Part shown: positions 1 to 10,779 of the stretch, in pieces | Numbering within the stretch: the first letter of the stretch is position 1 | How the letters are laid out: every line of letters starts with the position of its first letter | NCBI GenBank assembly: GCA_025463605.1 | Contig: JAODAV010000008.1 | Coordinates: 161,568 to 225,567 of the forward strand | From: Rhodoglobus sp. | GTDB taxonomy: Bacteria; Actinomycetota; Actinomycetes; Actinomycetales; Microbacteriaceae | Reading direction: 5' to 3' | Length of the DNA: 64,000 bases | Translations under genes and position numbers: made by a program | Notes under the pieces: model-generated | Database searches by the model: none | What the model was told of the DNA's origin: nothing | What the model saw: the letters and a program-made list of their open reading frames with translations, nothing else

Positions 1-5
1 GCGGG

Positions 6-1058
6 GTGTGGGCCGACCGGCTCAACCGCAAGATGCTCATCATCGCGGCCGATGCTGCCATCGCTGCCACGACTCTCGTGCTCGCTCTCCTCATGCTCAG
101 CGGCATGACCGACCTGTGGCTCCTGTTCGTCGCGCTCGCCATCAGGTCGACCGGGGCAGGCATCCAGATGCCCGCGGTGTCGGCGATCATCCCCCAGATC
201 GTGCCGACCGACAAGCTCATGCGCGTCAACGGCATCAACGGCTCGATGCAGTCCGGAATGGCGCTCGTCGCTCCCGCGGCAGCCGGCGCGATCTACGCCA
301 CGGCCGCCCTCACCTCCATCTTCTTCATCGACGTCGTGACCGCCGCGATCGGCATCGCGCTCATCGCGACGATCGCGGTGCCCACCATCCGCGATGCGAA
401 GGCGGAAGGCACGAGCTACTTCGGCGACCTTGTCGAAGGCGTCAGATACATCGCGCACCATGCCTTCGTGCGGTGGCTGCTCATCCTGTTCGGAATCGTG
501 TTCCTGCTCATCGTCGCCCCCTCCTATCTCACGCCGCTCATGGTCGCTCGCACCTTCGGCGAGGAGGTCTGGAAGCTCACCGTGCTCGAGATCTCGTTCA
601 GCGTCGGCATGGTGCTCGGGGGAATCGTCATCGCGGTGTGGGGCGGCACCAAGAACCGCGTGGCAATGATCCTCGCGTCCTCCGCGATCTTCGCCCTGCT
701 GTCGATCGGCATGGGGCTCTCGACCAACCTGTGGGTGTTCTTCGCCTTCATGCTCCTGCTCGGACTCGCAGTGCCGTTCTTCTCGACGCCGTCGATGACC
801 CTCCTCCAGGAGACGGTCGAACCGGAGCGGCAGGGCAGGGTATTCGGCTTCGTCGGAATCGTCATGGCCGTGGCGATGCCCATCGGCATGGTCATCTTCG
901 GACCGCTCGCCGACCAGTTCAGCGTCGAATCCCTGCTCGTGGTCGCCGGAGTGCTGCTCTTCATCGTAATCGGCGTTGCCGTGCTCGTGCCGGCCGGGCG
1001 ACGGGCGATCGGTGCGGCGAGTGCGGCGTCGGGCCGGGCGGAGAAAGACTCCGACTAA
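6..1058 (+). CDS. MFS transporter (5' truncated by window edge)
   Basis: Multi-TM protein with MFS_3/enterobactin-exporter-like pattern (ALAIRSTGAGIQMPAVSAIIPQIVP); the ORF runs to the window start. Confidence 0.85.
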   Translation: MWADRLNRKMLIIAADAAIAATTLVLALLMLSGMTDLWLLFVALAIRSTGAGIQMPAVSAIIPQIVPTDKLMRVNGINGSMQSGMALVAPAAAGAIYATAALTSIFFIDVVTAAIGIALIATIAVPTIRDAKAEGTSYFGDLVEGVRYIAHHAFVRWLLILFGIVFLLIVAPSYLTPLMVARTFGEEVWKLTVLEISFSVGMVLGGIVIAVWGGTKNRVAMILASSAIFALLSIGMGLSTNLWVFFAFMLLLGLAVPFFSTPSMTLLQETVEPERQGRVFGFVGIVMAVAMPIGMVIFGPLADQFSVESLLVVAGVLLFIVIGVAVLVPAGRRAIGAASAASGRAEKDSD

Positions 1059-2485
1059 CCGATAAAACTCATGACGTGCTTCACGCGCGTGTAGTCCTCG
1101 AAGCCGTATGCCGAGAGGTCCTTGCCGTAGCCCGAGTGCTTGAAGCCCCCGTGCGGCATCTCCGCGACGAGCGGGATGTGCGTGTTGATCCACACGCAGC
1201 CGAAGTCGAGGTGCTTCGCGAAACGCATCGCGCGCGCGTGATCCTTCGTCCATACGCTCGACGACAGCCCGTACTGCACGCCGTTCGCCCACTCGAGGGC
1301 CTGCTTCTCGTCTGTGAACTTCTGCACGGTGATGACGGGGCCGAAGATCTCGTTCTGGATCGCGTCATCCGTTTGCTCGAGGCCCGACACGATCGTGGCC
1401 TCATAGAAGTAGCCCGTGGAGCCCTGGCGGTTTCCGCCGATCTCGACCTTCGCGTTGCCCGGCAGAGCGCCGATGATGTCTGACACCCTCTGCAACTGGT
1501 TGGCATTGTTGACCGGTCCGAAGTACGAGCCGCTGTCCGGCGCGCCCGTCGTCGCGTTGACCTTCGCCCACTCCGAGAGGGCCGCAACGAAGTCGTCGTG
1601 CACGCTCTCGTGCACGAGCACGCGCGTGGCGGCGGTGCAGTCCTGGCCCGCGTTGAAGTATCCCGCTCCGCCGATGCCCTCGGCGGCCGCGGCGATGTCC
1701 GCATCGTCGAAGACGACCACTGGCGCTTTTCCACCCAGTTCGAGGTGCACGCGCTTGAGGTCGTTGGCGGCGGCCCGCGCGACCTCCATGCCCGCACGGA
1801 CCGAGCCCGTGATCGACACCATCTGTGGCGTCTTGTGGTCGATCATCAAGCCTCCCGTCGTGCGATCCCCCGTGATGACGTTGAGCACGCCCTTCGGCAG
1901 GAACTCGGCAGCGACCTCGGCGAGCAGGAGAGTCGACGACGGTGTCGTGTCAGACGGCTTGAGCACCGTCGTGTTGCCGGCCGCGATCGCGGGGGCGACC
2001 TTCCAGACCGCCATGTTGAGCGGATAGTTCCACGGTGTCACCTGGCCGATGACCCCGATCGGCTCCCTGCGGATGAACGAGGTGTAGTCCTTCATGTACT
2101 CGCCCGCCGCCATGCCGTTGAGGTGGCGCGCCTCACCCGCGAAGAAGCGGATCTGGTCGACCGACACCATGATCTCGTCGTCGACGAGGGATGCCCGGGG
2201 CTTGCCGGTGTCCTTGGACTCGAGATCGGCGAACTCCTCGGCCCGCGCCTCCATCGCGTCCGCGATGCGGAAGAGTGCGAGCTGCCGCTCCGCCGGCGTG
2301 GTCTCGCCCCACTCCTCGAATGCCGCGGCCGCTGCGGAGAACGCGGCGTCGACATCCGCGGATCCGGACACTGGCGATTGCGCGTAGGTGTCACCTGTTG
2401 AAGGGTCGATGACGTCGAAGCTCGTGTCGCCCTTCGCCGACACGTACTCCCCGTTGATGAAGTTGCGGATCTCCTGTGCGCTCAT
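1055..2485 (-). CDS. NAD-dependent aldehyde dehydrogenase, gamma-aminobutyraldehyde/betaine-aldehyde type
   Basis: ALDH motifs VTPWNYPLNMAVWK, LELGGKAPVVVFDDAD, FNAGQDCTAATR. Confidence 0.9.
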   Translation of the reverse strand: MSAQEIRNFINGEYVSAKGDTSFDVIDPSTGDTYAQSPVSGSADVDAAFSAAAAAFEEWGETTPAERQLALFRIADAMEARAEEFADLESKDTGKPRASLVDDEIMVSVDQIRFFAGEARHLNGMAAGEYMKDYTSFIRREPIGVIGQVTPWNYPLNMAVWKVAPAIAAGNTTVLKPSDTTPSSTLLLAEVAAEFLPKGVLNVITGDRTTGGLMIDHKTPQMVSITGSVRAGMEVARAAANDLKRVHLELGGKAPVVVFDDADIAAAAEGIGGAGYFNAGQDCTAATRVLVHESVHDDFVAALSEWAKVNATTGAPDSGSYFGPVNNANQLQRVSDIIGALPGNAKVEIGGNRQGSTGYFYEATIVSGLEQTDDAIQNEIFGPVITVQKFTDEKQALEWANGVQYGLSSSVWTKDHARAMRFAKHLDFGCVWINTHIPLVAEMPHGGFKHSGYGKDLSAYGFEDYTRVKHVMSFIG

Positions 2486-2608
2486 AGAGCCAACTTACCC
2501 AGCAAGCGCCGCGGCATCCACCCCCTTTTCTATCGATTTCGTCAGTTTGACGGCGTTTCAGGTGCGGAATCGCTTGTGAGCGACGACAACCGCTGACAGA
2601 ATCGAGCA

Positions 2609-3091
2609 ATGAGTCCCTCAGCGCGCAACTCCGGATCGAAGCCCGTGCAACTCGACGACGTCTCCAAGGCGATCATCGAGCAGCTGCAGGGCGACGGGCG
2701 ACGTTCCTACGCGGAGATCGGCAAGGCCGTGGGACTCAGCGAGGCGGCGGTGCGGCAGCGGGTGCAGAAGCTCACCGATTCCGGCGTCATGCAGGTCGTG
2801 GCCGTGACCGATCCCATGCAACTCGGCTTCTACCGCCAGGCGATGATCGGCATCCGGGTCGCCGGCGACACCACGCTCGTCGCCGACCAGCTCGGCCGGC
2901 TCGCCGCCGTCGACTACGTCGTGCTCACCGCGGGAAGCTTCGACATCCTCGCGGAAGTGGTGTGCGAGAACGACGAAGACCTCATCGACCTGCTCAACAA
3001 GCAGATCCGCGGGATCGAGGGCGTGCAATCCACCGAGACATTCGTGTACCTGAAACTGCACAAGCAGTTCTACAACTGGGGAACAAGGTAA
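2609..3091 (+). CDS. Lrp/AsnC family transcriptional regulator
   Basis: N-terminal AsnC HTH (ELDDVSKAIIEQLQGDGRRSYAEIGKAVGLSEAAVRQRVQKL-type) and RAM domain. Confidence 0.9.
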   Translation: MSPSARNSGSKPVQLDDVSKAIIEQLQGDGRRSYAEIGKAVGLSEAAVRQRVQKLTDSGVMQVVAVTDPMQLGFYRQAMIGIRVAGDTTLVADQLGRLAAVDYVVLTAGSFDILAEVVCENDEDLIDLLNKQIRGIEGVQSTETFVYLKLHKQFYNWGTR

Positions 3092-3100
3092 AGGAACATC

Positions 3101-4504
3101 ATGACCACCACAGAAACCCCCGTGACGACGTTCGACGACACTGCGCTGCAGCAGAAGGCGAAAGACCACCTGTGGATGCACTTCTCCCGGCAATCGGTGA
3201 TGGAGGACGGCCATGGCGTGCCGATCATCACCAAGGGTGAGGGCCACCACATCTGGGACAGCAAGGGCAAGCGCTACATCGACGGACTCAGCGGGCTGTT
3301 CGTGGTCAACGCCGGACATGGGCGCCGCCGCCTCGCGGAGGTCGCGGCGAAACAGGCCGAGGAGCTCGCGTTCTTCCCGATCTGGTCGTACGCGCATCCC
3401 AGTGCCATCGAGCTCGCCGACCGCCTGGCCGACTACGCGCCCGGCGACCTGAATCGCGTCTTCTTCTCGACCGGCGGCGGCGAAGCCGTCGAGACCGCCT
3501 TCAAACTCGCGAAGTACTACTGGAAGCTCCAGGGCCGCCCCACCAAGCACAAGGTCATCTCGCGCGCGGTCGCCTACCACGGCACCCCGCAGGGTGCGCT
3601 CGCGATCACCGGCATCCCCGCCATGAAGGAGATGTTCGAGCCCGTTACCCCCGGCGGCTTCCGCGTGCCCAACACCAACTATTACCGTGCCGAGGAGATG
3701 GGGTTCCACGGCACCGAGACCGAGTTCGGTGTGTGGGCCGCGAACCGCATCGAGGAGATGATCCAGTTCGAGGGCCCCGAGACGGTGGCCGCGATCTTCC
3801 TCGAGCCCGTGCAGAATTCGGGCGGATGCTTCCCGCCCCCGCCCGGCTACTTCCAGCGTGTGCGCGAGATCTGCGACAAGTACGACGTGCTGCTCGTCTC
3901 CGACGAGGTGATCTGCGCGTTCGGGCGAATCGGCCATTTCTTCGCGTGCGACGAGTACGGCTACGTGCCAGACATGATCACATGCGCGAAAGGGATGACG
4001 AGCGGATACTCCCCCATCGGCGCGACGATCGTCTCCGATCGCATCTACGAGCCCTTCAAGCACGGCACGACGTCGTTCTACCACGGCTACACGTTCGGCG
4101 GGCATCCCGTATCTGCGTCTGTCGCGCTGGCGAACCTCGACATCTTCGAGGAGGAGAAGCTCAACGAGCGCGTGCGTGAGAACTCGCCGATCTTCCGCCA
4201 GACTCTCGAGCGGCTGGGCGACCTGCCCATCGTCGGCGATGTGCGCGGCGACGGGTACTTCTTCGGCATTGAGCTCGTGAAAGACAAGGCCACGAAGACG
4301 ACCTTCGACGACGACGAGTCGGAGCGCTTGCTGCGCGGGTTCCTCTCCAAGGCGCTATTCGACGCGGGACTGTACTGCCGCGCCGACGACCGGGGCGACC
4401 CCGTGATCCAGCTCGCCCCGCCGCTGACCACCGGCCCGGCCGAGTTCGACGAGATCGAGGGCATCCTCCGCGGGGTGCTCACGGAGGCGTGGTCACGGCT
4501 CTAG
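3101..4504 (+). CDS. Class III PLP aminotransferase (putrescine/omega-amino acid--pyruvate type)
   Basis: FFSTGGGEAVETAFKLAKYY, LLVSDEVICAFGRIG, ITCAKGMTSGYSPIGA motifs; located in putrescine-type cluster. Confidence 0.88.
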   Translation: MTTTETPVTTFDDTALQQKAKDHLWMHFSRQSVMEDGHGVPIITKGEGHHIWDSKGKRYIDGLSGLFVVNAGHGRRRLAEVAAKQAEELAFFPIWSYAHPSAIELADRLADYAPGDLNRVFFSTGGGEAVETAFKLAKYYWKLQGRPTKHKVISRAVAYHGTPQGALAITGIPAMKEMFEPVTPGGFRVPNTNYYRAEEMGFHGTETEFGVWAANRIEEMIQFEGPETVAAIFLEPVQNSGGCFPPPPGYFQRVREICDKYDVLLVSDEVICAFGRIGHFFACDEYGYVPDMITCAKGMTSGYSPIGATIVSDRIYEPFKHGTTSFYHGYTFGGHPVSASVALANLDIFEEEKLNERVRENSPIFRQTLERLGDLPIVGDVRGDGYFFGIELVKDKATKTTFDDDESERLLRGFLSKALFDAGLYCRADDRGDPVIQLAPPLTTGPAEFDEIEGILRGVLTEAWSRL

Positions 4505-4578
4505 CGGCGGGTAGCCGCTGCACCACGCTGAGCGCAGTCGGCCCCGCCGAGTCTTGCGTATAGCGCGCCGGTACGAAC

Positions 4579-5970
4579 ATGCGCGCGGATTACAAACCTG
4601 AGCGAGATGCGGCGCCGTACCGCGGGCTGAGCTACTGGCACGACACCGTGGTGGATGACCTGAGCCCCCGCCCCGCGCTGCCCGGCGACCGTGATGTCGA
4701 CGTCGCGATCATCGGCGGGGGCCTCACCGGGCTGTGGACCGCGTGGTACTTGCTCGAGCAGAACCCCGGCCTGCGCATCGCGGTACTCGAAAAGGAGATC
4801 GCGGGCTTCGGTGCATCCGGTCGCAACGGCGGGTGGTGCAGCGCCCTGTTCCCGCGCTCCGTCGCCTCCCTCGAGCGCGCCCACGGGCGTGATGCTGCGG
4901 TCAGGATGCGCCGGGCCATGGTCGAGACGGTCGACGAGGTGGGGCGAGCCGCGGCATCCGCCGGAATCGCCATCGACTACGCCAAGGGCGGCACGATCGC
5001 GTTCGCGCGGTCGGGGGTGCAGCTCGCGGCCGCTCGAGCGGAGGTGGCGGAAGCCGCGCACTACGGTGTCGACCTGCTCGAGTCGTGGGATGCCGATCGG
5101 GTGCGCGCAGCGGGCGCTCTCGGGGCGACCTTCGATCCCGCGTGTGCGAGCGTGCACCCGGCCAAACTCGTGCGCGGGCTGGCGCGGGCGCTGGAGAGGC
5201 GAGGGGTCACGATCTTCGAGCAAACCGAAGTGCTCGACTACGCACCTCGCGCGGTCACGACCGTGCATGGCACGGTCCGCTGCGAGAACGTCGTCGTCGC
5301 GACGGAAGGCTACGGCGCGCGACTGCGAGCAACGAAGCGGCGCGTACTTCCCCTCTACTCCCTCATGATCGCGACCAAGCCGCTGCCGGATGCCACGTGG
5401 CGCGAGCTCGGCATCGAGCACGGGCAGACCTTCACCGACTACCGCCACCTGCTGGTCTACGGGCAGCGCACCGCTGACAATCGCTTCGCGTTCGGCGGCC
5501 GGGGCGCGCGCTATCACTGGGGCAGCGCGATCAGGCCCGAGTACGACAGGAGCCCCCGCGTGTTCGCGCATCTGGAGCGCGCGCTCGAGAACCTCTTCCC
5601 GTCGCTCACTGGCCAGCTCGAGCCCGAGTACGCCTGGGGCGGCCCACTGGGGGTGCCGCGGGACTGGCATGCGACCGCGAGCTTCGACGCCGCCACGGGA
5701 GTCGCGTGGGCAGGCGGCTACGTCGGCGACGGTCTCAGTACGACCAATCTGGCGGGGCGCACACTCGCGGATCTCATCACGCGCACCGATTCGGACCTCG
5801 TGCGACTGCCCTGGGTCAACCACTCCTCTCCGAGCTGGGAACCGGAGCCGCTTCGCTTCATCGGGGCCAATGCCGGACTGCTCGCGATGACCGTTGCAGA
5901 CGCGGAAGAGCGCGTCACGGGGCGCCCTTCGCTCGCGGCGCGAATCATGGCCCCGCTCCTCGGTCATTGA
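4579..5970 (+). CDS. FAD-dependent oxidoreductase (gamma-glutamylputrescine oxidase PuuB-like, DAO family)
   Basis: Dinucleotide-binding DVAIIGGGLTGLWTAWYL, SGRNGGWC; C-terminal GYVGDGLSTTNLAGRTLADLI. Confidence 0.85.
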   Translation: MRADYKPERDAAPYRGLSYWHDTVVDDLSPRPALPGDRDVDVAIIGGGLTGLWTAWYLLEQNPGLRIAVLEKEIAGFGASGRNGGWCSALFPRSVASLERAHGRDAAVRMRRAMVETVDEVGRAAASAGIAIDYAKGGTIAFARSGVQLAAARAEVAEAAHYGVDLLESWDADRVRAAGALGATFDPACASVHPAKLVRGLARALERRGVTIFEQTEVLDYAPRAVTTVHGTVRCENVVVATEGYGARLRATKRRVLPLYSLMIATKPLPDATWRELGIEHGQTFTDYRHLLVYGQRTADNRFAFGGRGARYHWGSAIRPEYDRSPRVFAHLERALENLFPSLTGQLEPEYAWGGPLGVPRDWHATASFDAATGVAWAGGYVGDGLSTTNLAGRTLADLITRTDSDLVRLPWVNHSSPSWEPEPLRFIGANAGLLAMTVADAEERVTGRPSLAARIMAPLLGH

Positions 5971-6019
5971 GCGCGCGCACGCGTCTGGCAGGGCCAGTCG
6001 TCTCAGCTAGATTCGTAGA

Positions 6020-7069
6020 GTGACTCCCGAGGATACGGCGTTCGTGCGGCCGCGCCCTCGGCGGGCGAAGTTGCGCGCTGGCGGCATCGTCGCGATCGTT
6101 CTGGCCCTGGCGGTCAACGTCGCGGTGGTTGCGGCGACCACCTGGGTGGGCACCCACGAGCAGCGCGTGCTCGACCAGCTCACCGTGTGGCAGTTCGAGC
6201 CGACCGACGAGCTCGCGACCTACGCGGACCGCTCGACGATGACCGACGAGGGCAGGTTCCTGTTCTACGCGAGTCGACCCGAGATCGAGGGTGAGGGCGA
6301 CTTCGACGAGATCTGCTCGAGCCGCGAAGAGGATGTCGGCATTCTCGGTTGCTACCTGCCCGACGACAAGGCCATCTTCCTCTACGACGTGACGGATGAC
6401 CGGCTCGACGGAATCGAAGACGTGGTCGCCGCCCACGAGATGCTGCATGCCGCGTGGGACCGCATGACCGACGAGGAGCGCGACGCTCTCGGTCCCCTTC
6501 TCGAGGCGGAGGCGGCCAAGCATGCGCACGACGAGGCCTTCGCCGAGACGCTCGCGTTCTACGCGAAAGCCGAACCGGGTGAGCGCCTCAACGAACTCCA
6601 CTCGATCATCGGCACCGAGTTCGGTGAGATCGGCGACGAGCTCGAGGCGCACTACGCTCTGTACTTCGCCGACCGCGGCGCCCTCACGGCACTTCACGAG
6701 CAGTCGAACGCGGTGTTCGAGCAGCAGGCCGCCGCGATCGAGGCGCTCGTCGCCCAGATCGACGCGCTCGCGGCCGCCATCGACGCGGACTACGCGACCT
6801 ACAACGCCGGATACGACCAGCTCAACGCCGACATCGACTCGTTCAACGCACGCGCCGAGAGCGGGTCCTTCGAGTCGATCGCGCAGTTCAACCGGGAACG
6901 GGAGGCCATGCTCCAGCGCCAATCCGACCTCGACGCCTTCTACACCACGATCGACGCGAAGGTCGCCGAGCACAACGCTCTCATCGCGCAACTCGATGAG
7001 CTCAACCTCCAGGTCGACGAACTCAACCAGAGCATCAACATCCAGCCGCGCGGCGAGAGCGACCTCTGA
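6020..7069 (+). CDS. Membrane-anchored HEMLH zincin-like protein with C-terminal coiled coil
   Basis: N-terminal TM (GGIVAIVLALAVNVAVVAATTWVG), HEMLH motif, long Ala/Glu/Asp-rich helical C-terminus. Confidence 0.7.
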   Translation: MTPEDTAFVRPRPRRAKLRAGGIVAIVLALAVNVAVVAATTWVGTHEQRVLDQLTVWQFEPTDELATYADRSTMTDEGRFLFYASRPEIEGEGDFDEICSSREEDVGILGCYLPDDKAIFLYDVTDDRLDGIEDVVAAHEMLHAAWDRMTDEERDALGPLLEAEAAKHAHDEAFAETLAFYAKAEPGERLNELHSIIGTEFGEIGDELEAHYALYFADRGALTALHEQSNAVFEQQAAAIEALVAQIDALAAAIDADYATYNAGYDQLNADIDSFNARAESGSFESIAQFNREREAMLQRQSDLDAFYTTIDAKVAEHNALIAQLDELNLQVDELNQSINIQPRGESDL

Positions 7070-7086
7070 CCCGAAACTGCCCGCCG

Positions 7087-9048
7087 CTACACGTCTTGCG
7101 TCACGGCCGCCGCGAATTGCGAGGTGTACAGCGCGAAGTAGGCGCCGCCCTTCGCGAGGAGCTCCGAGTGGGTTCCCTGCTCCACGATCGCCCCTGACTC
7201 CATCACGAGAATGAGGTCGGCGTCGCGAATCGTCGACAGGCGGTGAGCGATCACGAAGCTCGTGCGGTCTTGGCGCAGGGCCTTCATCGCCTGCTGAACG
7301 AGCACTTCGGTGCGGGTGTCGACGGAGCTCGTCGCCTCGTCGAGGATGAGCACGCTCGGCCGGGCGAGGAACGCACGCGCGATAGTCAGCAGCTGCTTCT
7401 CCCCCGCGCTCACGTTTCCGCCTTCGTCGTCGAGCAGGGTGTCGTACCCATCCGGGAGTGAGTGTACGAAGCGGTCGACGTAGGTGGCCTTCGCCGCCGC
7501 GAGGATCTCATCTTCCGTGGCATCCGGGCGCCCGTATGCGATGTTCTCTCTGATGGTGCCTGCGAACAGCCAGGTGTCCTGCAGCACCATACCCATGCGC
7601 GAGCGCAGATCGTCGCGCGTCATGAGCGCGATGTCGGTGCCGTCGAGCGTGATTCGACCGGAGTCGAGCTCGTAGAAGCGCATCATGAGGTTGACGAGCG
7701 TGGTCTTGCCCGCTCCGGTCGGCCCGACGATCGCGACGGTCTGGCCGGGCTGCGCGACGAGCGAGAGGTCGTCGATGAGCGGCGTGTCAGGCTCGTAGCG
7801 GAACGACACGTTCTCGAACTCGAGCTTGCCCGTGATCGTGGCGGGGGTGGCCGCGGGAACCGGGTCGGGGCTCTGCTCCTGGGCGTCGAGCAGTTCGAAG
7901 ACGCGCTCTGCGGATGCCACACCCGACTGCAGCAGGTTGGCCATCGAACCGAGCTGGCTGAGAGGCTGCGTGAACTGGCGCGAGTACTGGATGAAGGCCT
8001 GCACATCACCGAGGGTCATGGTGCCACTCGCGACGAACAGCCCGCCCACGACCGCGATCGCCACGTAGACGAGGTTGCCGACGAACATCATGGCCGGCAT
8101 GATGATGCCGCTCACGAACTGCGCGCCGAAGCTCGCGTCGAAGAGCTCCGCGTTCTTCTCGCGGAACCGCTGTTCCACCTCACGGTGACGCCCGAAGACC
8201 TTCACGAGTGCGTGGCCGGAGTAGGCCTCCTCGACCTGGGCGTTGAGCTGGCCGGTGTGCGCCCACTGAGCTACGAAGTGCTTTTGCGAGCGCTTGGCGA
8301 TGAGCGTCGTGATGACGAGGGTGAGCGGAATCGTCACGAGCGCGATGATGGCGAGCACGGGCGAGATGATGAACATCATCGCGAGCACGCCGACCACCGT
8401 GAGCAGGCTCGTTATCACCTGGCTCAGCGTCTGCTGCATCGTCTGGCCGATGTTGTCGACGTCGTTCGTGACGCGACTGAGCAGTTCGCCGCGCTGCATG
8501 CGGTCGAAGTAGCTGAGAGGCAGGGCGTTGACTTTCGACTCGACGTCTTCGCGAAGCCGGTAGACCGTCTTCTGCACGATCGCGTTGAGCACGTAGCCCT
8601 GCAGCCACATGAACACCGAGGCGAGCACGTAGATGAGCAGCACCATCCCGAGCACCATGCTCAGGGCGTTGAAGTCGATGCCCTGGCCGGGCGTGAGCGT
8701 CATGCCGCTGAGGAAGTCGGCACGCTGGTCGTCGCCGGATGCCCGCAACTGGTCGATGAGCTGCTGCTGGGTGACGCCGGCCGGCAGGTCCTTCGAGATG
8801 ATGCCGCCGAAGATGATGTTGGTGGCCTCACCGAGGAGCTTGGGTCCGATCACGCTCAGCGTGACGCTCAGGACCGAGAGCACGACGACCCAGATGACGC
8901 CCACGCGATGCGGGCGCAGCCGCGCGAGCAGTCTCTTCGCCGAGGGGCCGAAGTTCATCGACTTCTCCACCGGCATGCCCATCCCGCCCCACGGCCCTCC
9001 GCCGCCGGGGCGCCGCATCGGCCGGTTCTGCGTTGCGGTGGTGCTCAT
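7087..9048 (-). CDS. ABC exporter half-transporter (TMD-NBD)
   Basis: Walker [11 protein letters not shown], signature VSAGEKQLL, Walker [13 protein letters not shown]; multi-TM N-terminus. Confidence 0.93.
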   Translation of the reverse strand: MSTTATQNRPMRRPGGGGPWGGMGMPVEKSMNFGPSAKRLLARLRPHRVGVIWVVVLSVLSVTLSVIGPKLLGEATNIIFGGIISKDLPAGVTQQQLIDQLRASGDDQRADFLSGMTLTPGQGIDFNALSMVLGMVLLIYVLASVFMWLQGYVLNAIVQKTVYRLREDVESKVNALPLSYFDRMQRGELLSRVTNDVDNIGQTMQQTLSQVITSLLTVVGVLAMMFIISPVLAIIALVTIPLTLVITTLIAKRSQKHFVAQWAHTGQLNAQVEEAYSGHALVKVFGRHREVEQRFREKNAELFDASFGAQFVSGIIMPAMMFVGNLVYVAIAVVGGLFVASGTMTLGDVQAFIQYSRQFTQPLSQLGSMANLLQSGVASAERVFELLDAQEQSPDPVPAATPATITGKLEFENVSFRYEPDTPLIDDLSLVAQPGQTVAIVGPTGAGKTTLVNLMMRFYELDSGRITLDGTDIALMTRDDLRSRMGMVLQDTWLFAGTIRENIAYGRPDATEDEILAAAKATYVDRFVHSLPDGYDTLLDDEGGNVSAGEKQLLTIARAFLARPSVLILDEATSSVDTRTEVLVQQAMKALRQDRTSFVIAHRLSTIRDADLILVMESGAIVEQGTHSELLAKGGAYFALYTSQFAAAVTQDV

Positions 9049-10778
9049 GCTGCCTCCTCGGCCCGGAGCTGGCTATCGACGATCTCCGCGTACGTCTCGG
9101 ACGACACCAGCAGTTCGTCGTGGGTGCCGCGACCGACGATCTCACCGTCGTCGATCACGAGAATCTGGTCGGCGTCGACGATGGTCGACACCCGCTGCGC
9201 CACGATGATCTTGGTGGCCGTCTTCTCTTTCTTGGCGAGTGCGCGCCGCAGGCGCGCGTCGGTCGCGGTGTCGAGCGCCGAGAAGGAGTCGTCGAAGACG
9301 TAGATCTCGCTCTTCTTCACGAGCGCGCGTGCGATCGCGAGCCGCTGTCGCTGCCCGCCGGAGACGTTCGTGCCGCCTTGCGCGATGGGCGCATCGAGCC
9401 CTTCGGGCATCGCCTCCACGAAGTCGCGGGCCTGGGCGGTCTCGAGCGCGTCCCACAGCTCGTCGTCGGTCGCATCGGGCTTGCCGTAACGCAGGTTGCT
9501 CGCGACGGTTCCCGAGAAGAGGTAGGCCCGCTGGGGCACGAGACCGATCCGGCCCCACAGCAGGTCGGGGTCGAGTTCTCGCACGTCGACGCCGTCAATG
9601 AACACCGAGCCGCCCGTCGCATCGAAGAGCCGCGGCAGCAGGTTAACGAGCGTCGTCTTGCCCGCGCCGGTGCTCCCGACGATCGCCGTGGTCTCGCCGG
9701 GACGCGCCTCGAAGCTCAGGTTGCGCAGCACGGGCTGCTCGGCTCCGGGGTAGCTGAATTCGACGTCGCGCAGCTCGATGCGCCCGGCCCCGTGCAACTC
9801 GGTCACGGGATTGTCGGGGAGCACGACCGAGGTGTCGGTCGCGAGTACCTCGCCGATGCGATCGGCGGCAACGGCCGCGCGCGGGATCATGATCGCCATG
9901 AACGTCGCCATCATCACGGCCATGAGGATCTGGATGAGGTAGGTCAGGAACGCGGTGAGCGCCCCGATCTGCATGTCGCCGTTGTCGACTCGGAACGCTC
10001 CGAACCAGAGCACAGCCACGCTCGTCACGTTCATGACGAGCATGACGATGGGGAACACCAGCGCGAAGAGCCGCCCCGCACTCACGGCGGTGCGCGTGAC
10101 ATCCCGATTGGCCTGCTCGAAGCGCGCCGTTTCGACTCCCTCGCGCACGAATGCCCGCACCACCCGGATGCCCGTCAGCTGTTCGCGCAGCACCCGGTTG
10201 ACCGTGTCGATGCGAGCCTGCATGAGCCGGAACAGCGGCACCATTCGCATGATGATGAGCCCGATCGCGATGAGCAGCACGGGTATGGCGACGACCATGA
10301 GCCACGACAGTTCGACATCCTGCTGGAGCGCCATGATCACACCGCCGATCGCGAGGATCGGGGCCGAGACGAGCAGCGTGCAGGTCATAAGCACGAGCAT
10401 TTGCACCTGTTGCACGTCATTCGTCGTGCGGGTGATGAGTGAGGGCGCCCCGAAGCGGGAGACCTCGCGCTCGGAGAACTCGCCCACGCGAGTGAAGATC
10501 GCCTCCCGCAGGTCGCGCCCGACCGCCATTGCCGCCTTCGCCCCGAAGTACACGGCGGTGATCGCTGCGGCGATCTGCACGATCGTGATGCCCAGCATCG
10601 TGCCACCCACCATGAGGATGTAGCCGGTGTCTCCCGTCGCGATGCCGTTGTCGATGATGTCGGCGTTGAGGCTCGGCAGGTAAAGGCTCGCGATGGACTG
10701 GGCGAGCTGGAACACGATGACGCCGACGATGAGTCGCCGGTACGGCTTCAGGTGGCGCAAGATGAGCGAGAGGAGCAT
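9045..10778 (-). CDS. ABC exporter half-transporter (TMD-NBD); start moved to [15 protein letters not shown]
   Basis: [30 protein letters not shown]; the ORF-track extension to 10991 is out-of-character S/R-rich sequence overlapping tetR. Confidence 0.92.
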   Translation of the reverse strand: MLLSLILRHLKPYRRLIVGVIVFQLAQSIASLYLPSLNADIIDNGIATGDTGYILMVGGTMLGITIVQIAAAITAVYFGAKAAMAVGRDLREAIFTRVGEFSEREVSRFGAPSLITRTTNDVQQVQMLVLMTCTLLVSAPILAIGGVIMALQQDVELSWLMVVAIPVLLIAIGLIIMRMVPLFRLMQARIDTVNRVLREQLTGIRVVRAFVREGVETARFEQANRDVTRTAVSAGRLFALVFPIVMLVMNVTSVAVLWFGAFRVDNGDMQIGALTAFLTYLIQILMAVMMATFMAIMIPRAAVAADRIGEVLATDTSVVLPDNPVTELHGAGRIELRDVEFSYPGAEQPVLRNLSFEARPGETTAIVGSTGAGKTTLVNLLPRLFDATGGSVFIDGVDVRELDPDLLWGRIGLVPQRAYLFSGTVASNLRYGKPDATDDELWDALETAQARDFVEAMPEGLDAPIAQGGTNVSGGQRQRLAIARALVKKSEIYVFDDSFSALDTATDARLRRALAKKEKTATKIIVAQRVSTIVDADQILVIDDGEIVGRGTHDELLVSSETYAEIVDSQLRAEEAA

Positions 10779-10779
10779 G

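Noticed and set aside
2618-4105. 495-aa minus-strand ORF over lrp and aminotransferase
   Set aside because: High-GC antisense shadow; sense-strand genes have clear family motifs.
4501-5967. 488-aa minus-strand ORF over FAD oxidoreductase
   Set aside because: Antisense shadow of a well-supported gene.
7462-9303. 613-aa plus-strand ORF opposite the ABC exporter
   Set aside because: Antisense shadow ORF of a high-GC gene; H/R/D/E/V-rich, no domain signal, lies fully over a convincing ABC transporter.
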